Part shown: one piece after another, positions 31,501 to 39,651 of the stretch | Layout of the letters: each line of letters starts with the position of its first letter | How positions within the stretch are numbered: the stretch's first letter is position 1 | Assembly (NCBI GenBank): GCA_935421135.1 | Contig: OW285195.1 | Location: forward strand, 5,246,701 to 5,310,700 | DNA length: 64,000 nucleotides | Direction of reading: 5' to 3' | Origin: Bugulina stolonifera | Taxonomy: Eukaryota > Bryozoa > Gymnolaemata > Cheilostomatida > Bugulidae | The notes under the pieces: model-generated | The model's database searches: none | What the model was told of the DNA's origin: nothing | Seen by the model: the letters and a program-made list of their open reading frames with translations, nothing else | Translations under genes and position numbers: made by a program

Positions 31501-33593
31501 CCTCCAGCCTTGGACCACCGAGGGACTGATACTTACGACATACCCAAACGTCGGCCCCGGCCGCCTAAGGCTAGAACCGGATCAGACAAGGCCGTCCCAT
31601 TGTCGACCAGCCCTCCAGATACTAAAAACACAAAGAAGACTCTTGAATCCCGCACCCCTACAGCAGAATTCCCGAAGGAGAGAGAACGATTGTGTGCCAC
31701 TCTAAACAATCGTCTCGGACACCTCAGGCACCAATTGCACATACTCCAGCAGAGACTTCTTCACTCACATGTTAGAGACCGGCTTACTATAGTCCAGCAG
31801 ACGGAAGCCGTACAGGACGAAATATCCCTCCACCAACGGCTCACGGAGCAGATCCTTAGACATACTCGGAGAGATAGTGCCAAGGATCGGGGGGCTATGT
31901 GATGGTACAGGACATTTGTATACGACCCCAACTCCCGGACGAAGCTCCACCGCACCCTAAGTGCCTAGTAGTTGTTACAGCGCTACTCACCTGACACTAA
32001 CATTCTCACAATTAGTGCTCGTATACTTACCTTTAACTACATTGCATGTTCAAAGTACTTAATTACCGTCTATATATATGTCTCCATGTGTTTATGCTCA
32101 CTCCTTATTCATGTATCTTACTATATGTTGTTGTACATAGTCACATGAATGTTACTAAGTCCTTTTTATGCCTTTTATACCCATGTACAGAGGCCCGACC
32201 TCTCAGAATCCATTGATATTCATTTTGTACATGAATTGGACCATTATAAGCAACTTTTGTAGAACCCGACCTATTTTGGGTCGGCCGTCGGGCTTCCGGC
32301 GGCCATCTTGTTGCGCAACTTCCGGACGACCACACGTCGTCTTTTCCCGACGTCACGTCGGCCGGAAGTCCTTATACTATATAAAGGGCACTGTTTTACT
32401 GTTCATTGTCTCAGTCTACACTTGGCTTTCAATAAAGACACATCTATACTTGATACAGAGACTTTCTCTTCCTTTTACTAGGTCATTCGCTTTGCGAACC
32501 GCCTACTAGGTTGAACTACTCTCTTTCACTGTATAGTCTGAAGGTCGGACTTGAGATCAGATGGGTCGTCTTTGGTAGTATTTGGGCTACTGAGACCGCT
32601 CGATCTTTCATGTAATGCGAAGTCCTATTACCACTCATAGGCACTTCATTTCTGGGTCGATAGTCGTCCAAGGACGACCGCACCAAATCACAGAAACCAT
32701 TACAGTATTGTGCACAGTGCAAACTTCACTCACATTTAATATTATACGAATCAATGCCTGCCATTAGCCAAAGCATTATAGCACACAAGTAGCCGAATAG
32801 TAACGTTTTAAATGCAGGTAGATCTACAACTAGGCTCTGGTAGTGCCAGGCTGTAGGTTGTACTACTAGCTGCAACTAAAGTAGATAAATACACTACTTG
32901 TATGTTAAGAACAGTCCTGCTATGTTTATATCAAACATTCTATAGAATAATGTACAAGCGCCAGTCATCTGGCAGCACGAGGCACACAATCACACATATG
33001 AGTCATTGTAGTCACCAAATTTGTGGAACGAGAGGGTCCAGTCAATGATTCTATAGTTTTCAGGATTGATCTGTAAGTTTTATTTTAATTATGAATCATA
33101 CAGAAAAGTTAATTAAAGAAAGACTTGCCGGAATCCAGTGTTGATTCTGGCCTGCTAAGAAATAACCCTTGACACTTCCCCTGTTTCTGGTTGACGTCTG
33201 CAACCAAAACATAACACAAATAATTATACATGTACGTGTTATACTCATGCAAGCTCTTACAGCCATTAATTACACAGAGTAATACCAGGCAGTGTCCTTG
33301 CTAGGACCTGAACGCTAGTCCTGGTGGGTAACCAGGTATTGCTAACACAGGCAACAATCTCTAGGAAGAGAATGTTGAGAAAGCTCTAACTAATATATAG
33401 ATTGTGGTGTAAAACAGAACAATATACAGATAGCGGGTAGAAGGTAGCCAATATAGGTGCACGTGTAGATATTAGCTGTAAATCTTACCCATATCCCAAC
33501 TCCAATCACAAAGACAAAATATAGTCCGATAATAAGATAATCAGCCCAGTGCAGTGCTGGATTCTCAGGTATATCAAATGCAGCAGACGCCAT
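19522..33593 (-). CDS. SLC5-family sodium/solute symporter (660 aa)
   Basis: Fourteen exons on the minus strand: 33489-33593, 33129-33197, 26850-26954, 26384-26548, 24787-24892, 24368-24448, 23832-24040, 23451-23586, 22989-23096, 22268-22418, 21734-21902, 20976-21194, 20549-20687, 19522-19742. The total is 1,983 bases in consistent phase, with an in-frame TAG 15 bases before the ATG. Family marks are [32 protein letters not shown]...[14 protein letters not shown]...[50 protein letters not shown] and RVNERGAFW. These place it nearest the SGLT/SMIT branch, plasma-membrane carriers that move sugars or polyols with Na+. The length and final C-terminal helix ([16 protein letters not shown]) are normal. 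Exon 2 uses a GC donor. Intron 2 holds the LTR retrotransposon and intron 4 a solo LTR. Substrate is not inferable. Confidence 0.95.
20278..20453 (-). CDS. Possible alternative last exon of the SLC5 gene
   Basis: Within the last intron, a frame opens after CTAG (20454-20457) and joins in phase 1 to the exon ending at 20549. It encodes 58 residues starting [13 protein letters not shown] and ending [17 protein letters not shown] before a TAA at 20278. Like the normal last exon, it ends in a hydrophobic helix. The acceptor has a poor pyrimidine tract, so this is tentative. Confidence 0.3.
25199..25860 (-). mobile_element. Solo LTR, inverted relative to the full element
   Basis: 662 bases that are a diverged reverse complement of the 807-bp LTR at 27039-27845. 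It starts TGTAATGGTTTCTGTG and ends GTACCATTACA. ATAT flanks it on both sides, the same 4-bp duplication length as the full element. It keeps the promoter-like TATA region and a minus-strand AATAAA at 25467-25472. It lies in SLC5 intron 4 in the SLC5 sense, so the poly(A) signal could truncate that mRNA. It is the product of LTR-LTR recombination of an older related insertion. Confidence 0.9.
27039..27845 (+). repeat. 5' LTR
   Basis: 807 bases, TG...CA ends. Promoter elements: TATATAAAG at 27519-27527 with CRE-like ACGTCA nearby at about 27491, and AATAAA at 27572-27577. These place the R region around 27550-27600. Short open frames inside it are not credible genes. Confidence 0.95.
27847..27866 (+). 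promoter_or_regulatory. Primer binding site, tRNA-Leu type
   Basis: TGGTGGCAGCGGTGGGATTC begins one base after the LTR. It is complementary to the CCA-tailed 3' end of a metazoan tRNA-Leu (AAG type, as I recall its T-arm and acceptor). This would prime minus-strand DNA synthesis. Confidence 0.8.
28235..29095 (+). CDS. gag: Retrotransposon Gag (286 aa)
   Basis: Begins at ATG in GCAATGG, 368 bases after the primer site. Residues about 30-180 show a retrotransposon capsid-like pattern: [14 protein letters not shown], an ANDW helix, [11 protein letters not shown], then FEALRARYG and the PGMSLQEHA helix. The C-terminal 70 residues are Pro/Arg-rich. No CCHC zinc knuckle is present, so nucleic acid binding probably relies on the basic tail. 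A coiled-coil-like stretch ([19 protein letters not shown]) lies near residue 215-240. The frame closes at 29093, inside the frameshift hairpin. Confidence 0.9.
   Translation: MASDIDRLVEVIGQYIEVARPQPPQPSFKTPQFDGQGDVEFFIEQFLTIAEANDWSPAAMYLHLREALKGPAQECGRPGTSEGIFEALRARYGLTDKEARLQLIQLRKDPGMSLQEHATLVKKLVHVAFQELPEAHRRVLAVENFSNSLEDGHLQRHLLAINPRDVDSAVRAGNDFLLVKGPSRGSKAHQIRAVTEPEPETPQINTVDSDLTWINDLKEAIQTLSQEVRRLRGLLDAPRAPGPRNRPSWRTSKKPGPPPQRTNGNTPPTYPEPPVPESGKGSGPRQ
29050..31902 (+). CDS. Retropepsin plus novel ORF2, no RT or integrase
   Basis: The -1 frame is open from 29050; a GTG at 29200 is only the first formal start. Residues numbered from 29200: a retropepsin-like protease (about 1-130) with [13 protein letters not shown], a flap-like [11 protein letters not shown] and GVLGMPYL. 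Four 32-residue repeats with [13 protein letters not shown]...SRAEGG follow (about 150-270), then a basic KKKRQVEDQ...KKPR patch. An acidic stretch ([16 protein letters not shown]) and two zinc-finger-like units (CRLC...HTRQH and CSC...H...H, about 635-685) follow. The C-terminal end is basic, then a long helix ([16 protein letters not shown]). No YxDD motif, RNase H or HHCC/DDE integrase motif appears. The stop overlaps the LTR start (31900-31902), so coding fills the interior. Beyond the protease I know no relative. Confidence 0.85.
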   Translation, partial: AASTRVGKRLRPETVEAGTRALQVPHASHISISEDRPKYPVGKADPPSKTVTQVTYVKPHVPSLYIQGRLCSQDVTLLLDTGCTTNLISPRTLKKLQRPDLEVLPVSQPYGKMADGSTLRFEGMVRLPMVVGRTFSQELFLIGSIPEDGVLGMPYLTKHKCSVNCHTAKVYTSRDQWPCVNRTGSPYTLRTMPEMKPSTPPPDVDDSCRRQGHPTRGSRAEGGTDNSVPSTPAPDVDDQCRRQGHPNRGSRAEGGTGSSSLSTPAPDVDDQCRRQGHPHRGSRAEGGKGSLPPSTTPHGVEVQCRRPGHPIGGLEAEGGTAKKKRQVEDQGRQAKKPRIQERRQGTNRLEEGAVDYFQHPIFPPPDWGRGSKGRPSYVRMLTPYTRENRPLSYRRKARWKRGRPPEVILERIHHKWAAQTTTYRRPTRPGPCLLSNSTDGSGDPDNLEIKIDLTTGVRQVHFRRNVALLHGEKPAVADITSHTRRRTRAAPTPIKGQDPDGSPSTFTTTTQSTPSRTTEHSIRNFSTRTVPSLVGLLMDLPGEPIDLDEVLLLLDDDDLYADLGNSSRDEVVPVGSGHTEVPSVLRDDAVLTDSDMHRLPSGTTSDTHMYSNDIVHHVTESGDEDDSAYANIDNLNDQPLVSTLSLIETSPETPMPQSQLCWISPRTSSDIRRTARCKGRNSYCRLCKLEGTENTIKAHTRQHFTQFFCSCGVSARDAETVYRHQNQTGHGAIQYEVDSHMFQLFLKAMKLDKRVAYPSCIPADVGPKPFTIPAPPEAEARAAVVRLTPPPAPKKTSKRKSPWERLGSPKRPQTRMDPPALDHRGTDTYDIPKRRPRPPKARTGSDKAVPLSTSPPDTKNTKKTLESRTPTAEFPKERERLCATLNNRLGHLRHQLHILQQRLLHSHVRDRLTIVQQTEAVQDEISLHQRLTEQILRHTRRDSAKDRGAM
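29068..29112 (+). promoter_or_regulatory. -1 ribosomal frameshift signal between gag and pro
   Basis: Heptamer GGGAAAA at 29068-29074, read in the gag frame as G GGA AAA, fits the X XXY YYZ slippery rule. After a 6-base spacer, GGCCCGAG (29081-29088) pairs perfectly with CTCGGGCC (29105-29112) to form an 8-bp GC-rich stem with a 16-base loop. The second frame is open from 29050, so gag and pro overlap across the slip site, and the shift needed is exactly -1. The gag stop lies in the loop. Confidence 0.85.
29650..30010 (+). repeat. 96-bp coding tandem repeat in ORF2
   Basis: Four units of 96 bases centred on GATGATCAATGCCGACGTCA and GGATCCAGGGCCGAGGGAGG. The unit is a multiple of three, so it stays in frame. 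A second plus frame (29663-29983) also stays open across it. Confidence 0.85.
31898..32704 (+). repeat. 3' LTR
   Basis: 807 bases, matching the 5' LTR at a constant offset of 4,859 except C32684 for T27825. AATAAA at 32431-32436. Followed by the target duplication GTAT (32705-32708). Confidence 0.95.
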
Positions 33594-34800
33594 TGACACT
33601 TGCTGCTAACTGCCACCTGTGTGTAACAAATTCTGGCAGGTCTGTAACAGGTGCTAGCAGCAGGTTTGGTCAGTAATCATGAGCTATACCTGACAACTAG
33701 TAACCATGTCTATAAGTATAATTATATACCAAAGATGCATTATCAGACAATAATTATACGATTATAAATATTTCTTTGCCTTGGATTTCAGACTTGGGTC
33801 CTACTGCAAGCCATATTAACTGGGCTAACTGGGGTTAGTAGTAATGATGGTGTTCTAGTATTGTAAATCTAAGGCTAATTCATATCTAGTTGGAATACTG
33901 ATAGCTAGAGATAAGGCTCTGAAGAGGTCATAATGTCAACACATTTTGTGATAAACAATGCGCACATGTCTCTGTCTTGTATCACAATATACACGTACAC
34001 TTTTTTGTACATCTTCATGTACGATGTAGTATAAGATCCACGCCCATTAACTGACATAGTGTGTAATACTATATAATTACATATACAATATTATAGAATA
34101 TACAATGTCATGTATATAATACATAATATGCAGCCTTAGATTTTCAATTGTACTTGACATCACTCAGATTGGCCTTAGCTACAGATAGAATGATAGAAAT
34201 TAAAGCTAAAGTGCTCTCTTTGATATACAAAGCATATTTTCAGTGATGATATCAATTTTAACCAATTTTCCCTGTAGAATGTAATTTGACTAGGTCAGTA
34301 TGGGAAATTTCAAAAGACAATGTTTTTTCTCAGAGGTTAAACATCCCATTTCAGCTGGAAGAAATACCAGTGTACCCTTGCACCAGAAAAAAGACTCTTG
34401 ATTTGTTGGCAGAGGAATGAACATGTATTTGAAAATTAAATTAATTTAATTTGACAATGTAAAAAAGACGATATGAATGCATGAACAACACAATAATTTA
34501 ACAGTAGACAAATTAGAAAAATTTTTTACATGTATAAAAAAGTGTGTTACCACATTAAAAGCATTTTGAGGCAGAGAATGTAAGACAGAATTTCATTATT
34601 ACAAATGCAGAATTACTTCAAAGTGTTTGCAGTTTCTAGTTTTGGCCACGACAGCTTTTAGACTGTCAGTCCAGAAGTACCAGAAATACGCAGACTTGAC
34701 AGCAGGTGTCAGCAGGTAACAGCTAGCAGGTGTCAGCGGGTAAGTCATCAGCAGATGTAGCATTAATAACACAAAGGTGTACAGTAATATATAGAAATAA
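33594..34800. other. Spacer between collagen and SLC5 genes
   Basis: AT-rich spacer of about 1.2 kb between the collagen stop (34835) and the SLC5 start. It should contain the SLC5 promoter near 33600-33800. TTTAAT at 34801-34806 (ATTAAA on the minus strand) is a possible collagen poly(A) signal. I see no other gene. Confidence 0.4.
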
Positions 34801-34834
34801 TTTAATAAAAGTGTTTTTATAGTTAATGAGACAG

Positions 34835-37800
34835 TTAGTGTCTGAATCTTCTGTGACCTTTGCGACCTTTATGACCTTTCCTTCGTCTATGTCCTTTGGA
34901 TCGTTTATCACCTTTAGGGCCGCTGTCTCCATAATCTCTGGAGTCTCCGCGGCTATTACCATAAGAGATTGTAGAGGTATATCCCTCGGTGGTAGTTTCG
35001 TAGGCATCAGTGGTGGTACCGTACCCGGCTGTAGTCGTATAGTCATCCTGAATAACACACAGTAAATATATAGAGTAATGCACGTGTTTAGACACTGCTA
35101 AATCTCAGTCAAAGTGCTCAATGTTTGTAACAGAGCTAATTAATATTTGGTAGAATCTCACTGTTTTATCTCTTTTATTATAGTTTCAGTATATTTATTA
35201 TTAGTTTCAGTATATAGCATGAAACTAATAGCAATAAAAGAGATAAAACAGTGAGATTCTACCAAATATTAACACACAGTAAATGTGTAGATACACATTT
35301 ACCGTAATCATATCCAACAATACAGTGAGCTGGATAAGATTGAAAAATACTTGTAATCTTAAAAACACCTAAAATTAGAATTGAAAATAATTTACTCTAT
35401 TGAGATATTATGTAATATTAAAACAGGTAAAGCATAAAGTAATATCGGTAATATTATTACGATACAAACATACCTTCTTTGGTCCTTTTCCTACAATGGA
35501 AAGAATAAATTGTTGATATACAGAGTGTTTAGAAAGACTCGGGTGACGCGGAAAGTCTTGTATTTAATTGGTTAGAATATTCATCAAAAACTAGTTTAAA
35601 GGACGATCTGAATCATTTTACAAGCAAAAATTGAGCCTCCGTTAACTAGTCAGTTCTGTAGACTCTAAATTTCTACAACCTTTCCAAACTTACATACATA
35701 TTACCAGTAATATATTGTGGTACTTGATTACAAAGTGAAATACTTTTTCATTTACAAATCCAGAGTTATCCTCTCACTGTCAGGTAAATAATTATAATAC
35801 TATAGCATAATACAGAGGCAGTATAGCTTACCTCTGTGCTCGTCTGCGTATAATACAGAGGCAGTATAGCTTACCTCTGTGCTCGTCTGCGTATAATACA
35901 GAGGCAGTATAGCTTACCTCTGTGCTCGTCTGCGTATAATACAGAGGCAGTATAGCTTACCTCTGTGCTCGTCTGCGTATAATACAGAGGCAGTATAGCT
36001 TACCTCTGTGCTCGTCTGCGTATGTAGTAGTCTCGTAGCCATCAGGGGTCGTAGAGTATTCATCCTCAGTAGTACCGTAGGAATCAGTTGTTGTCTCATA
36101 CTAAAATATACATGAACCATAAGCTAATTTATATTGAGGACTCAGGCTACAACATCGGGTTAAACAGTAATACCATAGAACTAAGGCTACGAAAAGACAT
36201 ACAGTTTTAATTACCCTTATTTGGATAATGTTTGTCATCATCTATATATACTGTACATATATATTCTAAAACTTCAGACAGGCCTTTAAAGAACTCGACA
36301 CAGAACTAATATGACCTAACCAATGGGTTAGTATCTAATGGACTAACTAGTAAGGAATCATCTGAACAAATGCACAGGTAAAGTAATGTAAGCAAAGAGA
36401 CAAGTACTAACAGGTTCCTCGGCTTTGTGTTTATCAAAGTGGGTGGTGTAGTCAGTGGTGGATGTGTAGTCTCCTTTATCATGTCCCTTGTAGTCGTCTC
36501 CCTTGTAATCATCATCCTTGTAGTCCTTACAGTCACACTTCCCAGGGTATCCTCGTGGTCCTTTAGGACCCTTGTGTCCATCTCTACCTTTCCTGCCTCG
36601 TTTACCGTTAAATCCAGGAAGACCACGAGGCCCGGGTGGCCCAGCGGGACACACATAACATTGCCCTCCTTTGAAATAGAAGAAAAACTTAAACTATGAG
36701 GCTATAACAATGATTTGAGTGTTTTAGCAATTCTCACAGCTACCAATTCAGTCAGCTGTGAGTATCATAAAGGACTAGATATGACACTACAGAATTTACA
36801 GCATTTCTTTGGTAAAAATGTAAACGGACTTGACCTACATGTACCTACCAGTGCTAGCGAACAGCACAGAATTAAATATAAACATTCATCACAGCAGAGT
36901 GTCTAAATGGTCAAAATAGTTTCAAGCTTGAATATAAAAAGTTGGCACTATTATTAGGGGAATATACTGGAGAAAACAAATGTCAGCATTCAAGGTTCGT
37001 CATGGAGTAGGAACAACCCAGTCACACGTTATGTGAAACATGCCATCGTGTAGTTAATTACAAGAATTGACTAAATTACTAAATAGTATTTAAGAGTTGT
37101 GTTTCTCTTCCACTTGAGAAACCGTGTAATTACCAAATAGGGAATAATGCAGGCAAAGATTGAATGCATTGGCCTTAAATATTAGGAGTTATCTCTACTT
37201 ACTGCTAGATGTAGTAATCACTTGTCTCTTCTCTCTGACCTCTCCAGTTGATCCTTTGAGATCTACATTCAACATCTACAAATAAGTGGTTTATATTCTA
37301 ATTAGCATTCTTATGTGGACTGTATTTTATGCTAAAGGATCGCTAGTAAAGCAACTTTACACTAGGGTACCCATTATTATGGTGATTACTGTGATAATGT
37401 TTGGAATTGCGTTCTTTTGATAATAAGAAATGATAACTCCAAGGTATTGGTCAATAACACCATTTTGTAGTAGAAAAACTGAAATAATATTTTTCATAAT
37501 TATATTATGAAAAGTAACTTGTGCTAAACAAGACTACCAACTAATCAACATTGAGACTGTTTATCTGTCTGTCTGGTCAAATACGAACAGGTTAATATAT
37601 AATTTGTCTTAGTATCTGGAAATTTGGGGGTACCAAGAAGTGCTAGTAAGGCTTGGTGTGCTTGCAGACTCGAAATCATGGGTAATATATCCAGAGGATT
37701 CTGGGTAATATATCCAGAGGATTCTGGGTAATATATCCAGAGGATTCCGGGTAGTATAACTAGAGAATTTTGGGTAGTTAGTATATCTGGAGGATTCTGG

Positions 37801-38434
37801 GTAGTATACCTACATAATTATGGGTAGTAAAGCTAGAGGATTATGGATAGTAGGTAACTCCCACATGTACTGCTAGAGTAACACCAACCTCGTTCTCGAT
37901 GTGCCTCACTCTCTGTAATAAGTTGATGTACATGAATCCTCCACCAATCACAGAGACGATGAGTACTGCCACGGTGATGCTCACCACAACTGAGCTAAGG
38001 CTAACTCCTGACCGTGTGACTCGCTTCTCATCAGAGGCGACTGCATGGTCCTTCTGCAATGAGAGGGAACACAGGCTATAGTCTATAAACCAAACTCACT
38101 CTCTTTTGTTATTTGACAAAAAAGTTCTTCAAATGCTAAAACAGGTTCAATTGCAACAGGTTCAACAGCAAGCCACATTCCAAAACCCACTTTCTGAAAA
38201 CTAACTTGGAATAATATTTCAAGGCGTAATAACGATAAGCACCGAAACATCCAATATAGAGTAGGATCGAGATATAAGTTTATATAGTATAACACCTACC
38301 ATGTTGGTCGGTACAGCACACCTAAGATAGTGGTAAACTACAGGCAGTGAAGAGGCTGGCTGCAGAACGGCTTGTGACACTCTACCCCCAGTTGGTGGAG
38401 TATATATACCCCTGATAGATATTCCATCCCTCAT
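34835..38434 (-). CDS. Type II transmembrane collagen (318 aa)
   Basis: Seven exons on the minus strand: 38300-38434, 37889-38053, 37203-37275, 36412-36668, 36004-36100, 35474-35490 (17 bases), 34835-35047; all phases agree. About 60 cytosolic residues precede a single membrane helix (about 62-86, SSVVVSITVAVLIVSVIGGG). Then come REKR (114-117), a furin-type cleavage site, cysteines at 128 and 131, and twelve Gly-X-Y triplets (134-169). A CDC-bounded acidic tyrosine stretch with DYKDDDYK (173-180), a Thr/Tyr-rich linker and a basic Gly/His/Lys/Arg tail (GHRRRKGHKGRKGHRR) follow. The order resembles membrane-anchored shed collagens, but it is far shorter. The start may instead be the ATG at 38300-38302, because a TATATATA box lies at about 38401-38408 inside the predicted exon 1. 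Confidence 0.85.
35140..35272. repeat. Foldback MITE in the last collagen intron
   Basis: Arms of about 48 bases, 35140-35188 and 35220-35272, both built on TTTGGTAGAATCTCACTG or its complement, nearly perfect with a loop of about 30 bases. Confidence 0.85.
35818..36024. repeat. 43-bp minisatellite duplicating the end of a collagen exon
   Basis: Five units with an exact 43-base period (CTTACCTCTG starts at 35827, 35870, 35913, 35956 and 35999). The unit at 35999 is the true 3' end and splice donor of exon 36004-36100. The other four are downstream copies of the last coding bases plus GTAAGC. Confidence 0.95.
37679..37858. repeat. GGGTAATATATCCAGAGGAT minisatellite
   Basis: About seven units of 22-30 bases, the first three nearly identical. 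In transcript sense the array begins about 30 bases after the donor of collagen exon 37889-38053. Confidence 0.85.
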
Positions 38435-39189
38435 TAGCCAGTGAGAGTTGGGTTACCCCTCATTGCACTGCACAAAGGCAGCACACAACCCATTACACCT
38501 CCGGATTATACTAATCACCCTCTGTACTTGTGCAATAGAGTGGAGCTAATGATGTGTGGAACACAGGCTAACAATAGTGTGAGGTGAACTTAGTTCAACT
38601 CTGACAAATAGTAAGCATGAAGTCAGTGTAACACAGGCTACAATTATAATAGTGAGAAGCTAGAGACTTTTTCCAAGCTCAAACTTTTGAAGGCAAAGCT
38701 GGTGAATGTTCCGCAGATTTGCTGTAGGAAGTTAGATTTCCCTGTGCACCAGAACTAGCTGCTGAAAGCCAATAGTCACCATGCCAGGACAACATCTGGG
38801 GGCTAGGCAGCAGGTGGAATGTACTACTATCATGATAAATATGACACTATAGGGTTAATGTAATTCAATATACCACACACTGAACCAACTAATTTAAAAG
38901 AAGCAAAAATGTCACATTCAAAAAATCTTATTTCTGATGCTTTGCTATTTAGCAGTCGACTATATAGCTATATAACTCATTAAAGATATCGGTCATACAC
39001 ATATTCCCTGTTTAAATAGGTAGAGTACAGGGGCTACTAATTTAAAGCAGTTGCTAGAATCATCCCATCACTAAATGGCACATTGAGAGCACAACTCCCA
39101 GCTGAATTCAGCAACATTCGATTAACTATAATTTCTATATCATATCCATCACATTGAAATCCTTATCATTCAGCTGCACCGGTGTAAAG

Positions 39190-39375
39190 ATGAAAGTAAT
39201 ACCAATGTGTGATGTATTTTTTAGCAAGGAGATTGTTTTTGAGCAGTCTGAGACTTGTTTCAAATCCATGAAAATACCAGTCCCTGACTGGGGTTTGAAC
39301 CCGGGGTCTCTACGGCACCTAATCAATCGCCTAGCACAGTGAACAGAACATGCTACCCACTACACCAGCTCAGGA
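39190..39375 (-). mobile_element. tRNA-derived SINE
   Basis: Read on the minus strand from 39375, GAGCTGGTGTAGTGGG resembles a pol III A box and GGGTTCAAACCCC (about 39288-39300) fits the B box. A non-tRNA body (39211-39293) follows. A second head of the same family lies at 52944-53035. It is not a functional tRNA gene because the cloverleaf cannot be completed. Confidence 0.7.
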
Positions 39376-39475
39376 ACCTTAAAAAGGAAGCTTCACCAGT
39401 GAGAAGTAGAGATGCTCTGAGCGAACTGCACACGAGGCACCCTCTTATTATGACCACCTTGCACCTTATATGATG

Positions 39476-39651
39476 TTAAGGGGTTTGGCCATTTTTTATA
39501 TACGTACGATTTATTTTTAGCATTTTTAGCAAACCCAGTCAGGGACTGGTATTTTCATGGATTTGAAACAAGTCTCTGACTTGACTGCTCAAAAACAAAT
39601 TCCTTGCTAAAAATACATCATACATATATAAAAATGGCCAAACCCCTTAAT
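39476..39651. repeat. Truncated SINE body with inverted ends
   Basis: 39533-39619 is the near-exact inverted copy of the SINE body at 39211-39293. It is bracketed by inverted arms 39476-39523 and 39604-39650, whose outer ends are TTAAGGGGTTTGGCCAT and its complement. The whole block from 39190 to 39651 can fold on itself. Confidence 0.75.

Larger units (their letters stand above)
27039..32704 (+). mobile_element. Young non-autonomous LTR retrotransposon (gag-pro-X)
   Basis: 807-bp direct repeats at 27039-27845 and 31898-32704 both start TGTGATGG and end ATTACA. I found one difference (T27825 against C32684). GTAT precedes the left LTR and follows the right. A tRNA-Leu-type primer site follows the left LTR and a G-rich purine tract (31883-31894) precedes the right. 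The interior holds gag (28235-29095) and a 900-codon second frame in the -1 frame, ending exactly at the 3' LTR. The gag fold and protease point to the Ty3/gypsy order. Reverse transcriptase, RNase H and integrase are absent, so a helper element must supply them. It is antisense to SLC5 and accounts for all but about 500 bases of SLC5 intron 2. Confidence 0.95.

Noticed and set aside
29200..31902. Hidden reverse transcriptase or integrase in ORF2
   Set aside because: I looked for YxDD-type, RNase H and HHCC/DDE patterns in the frame and found none. A profile search would settle remote similarity.
36475..36530. FLAG-like sequence as vector contamination
   Set aside because: It is flanked by native collagen sequence within a correctly spliced exon, and one residue differs from the tag.
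39288..39375. Functional tRNA gene
   Set aside because: A- and B-box-like motifs are present but the acceptor stem and cloverleaf cannot be formed; a second copy at 52944 shows it is a SINE.
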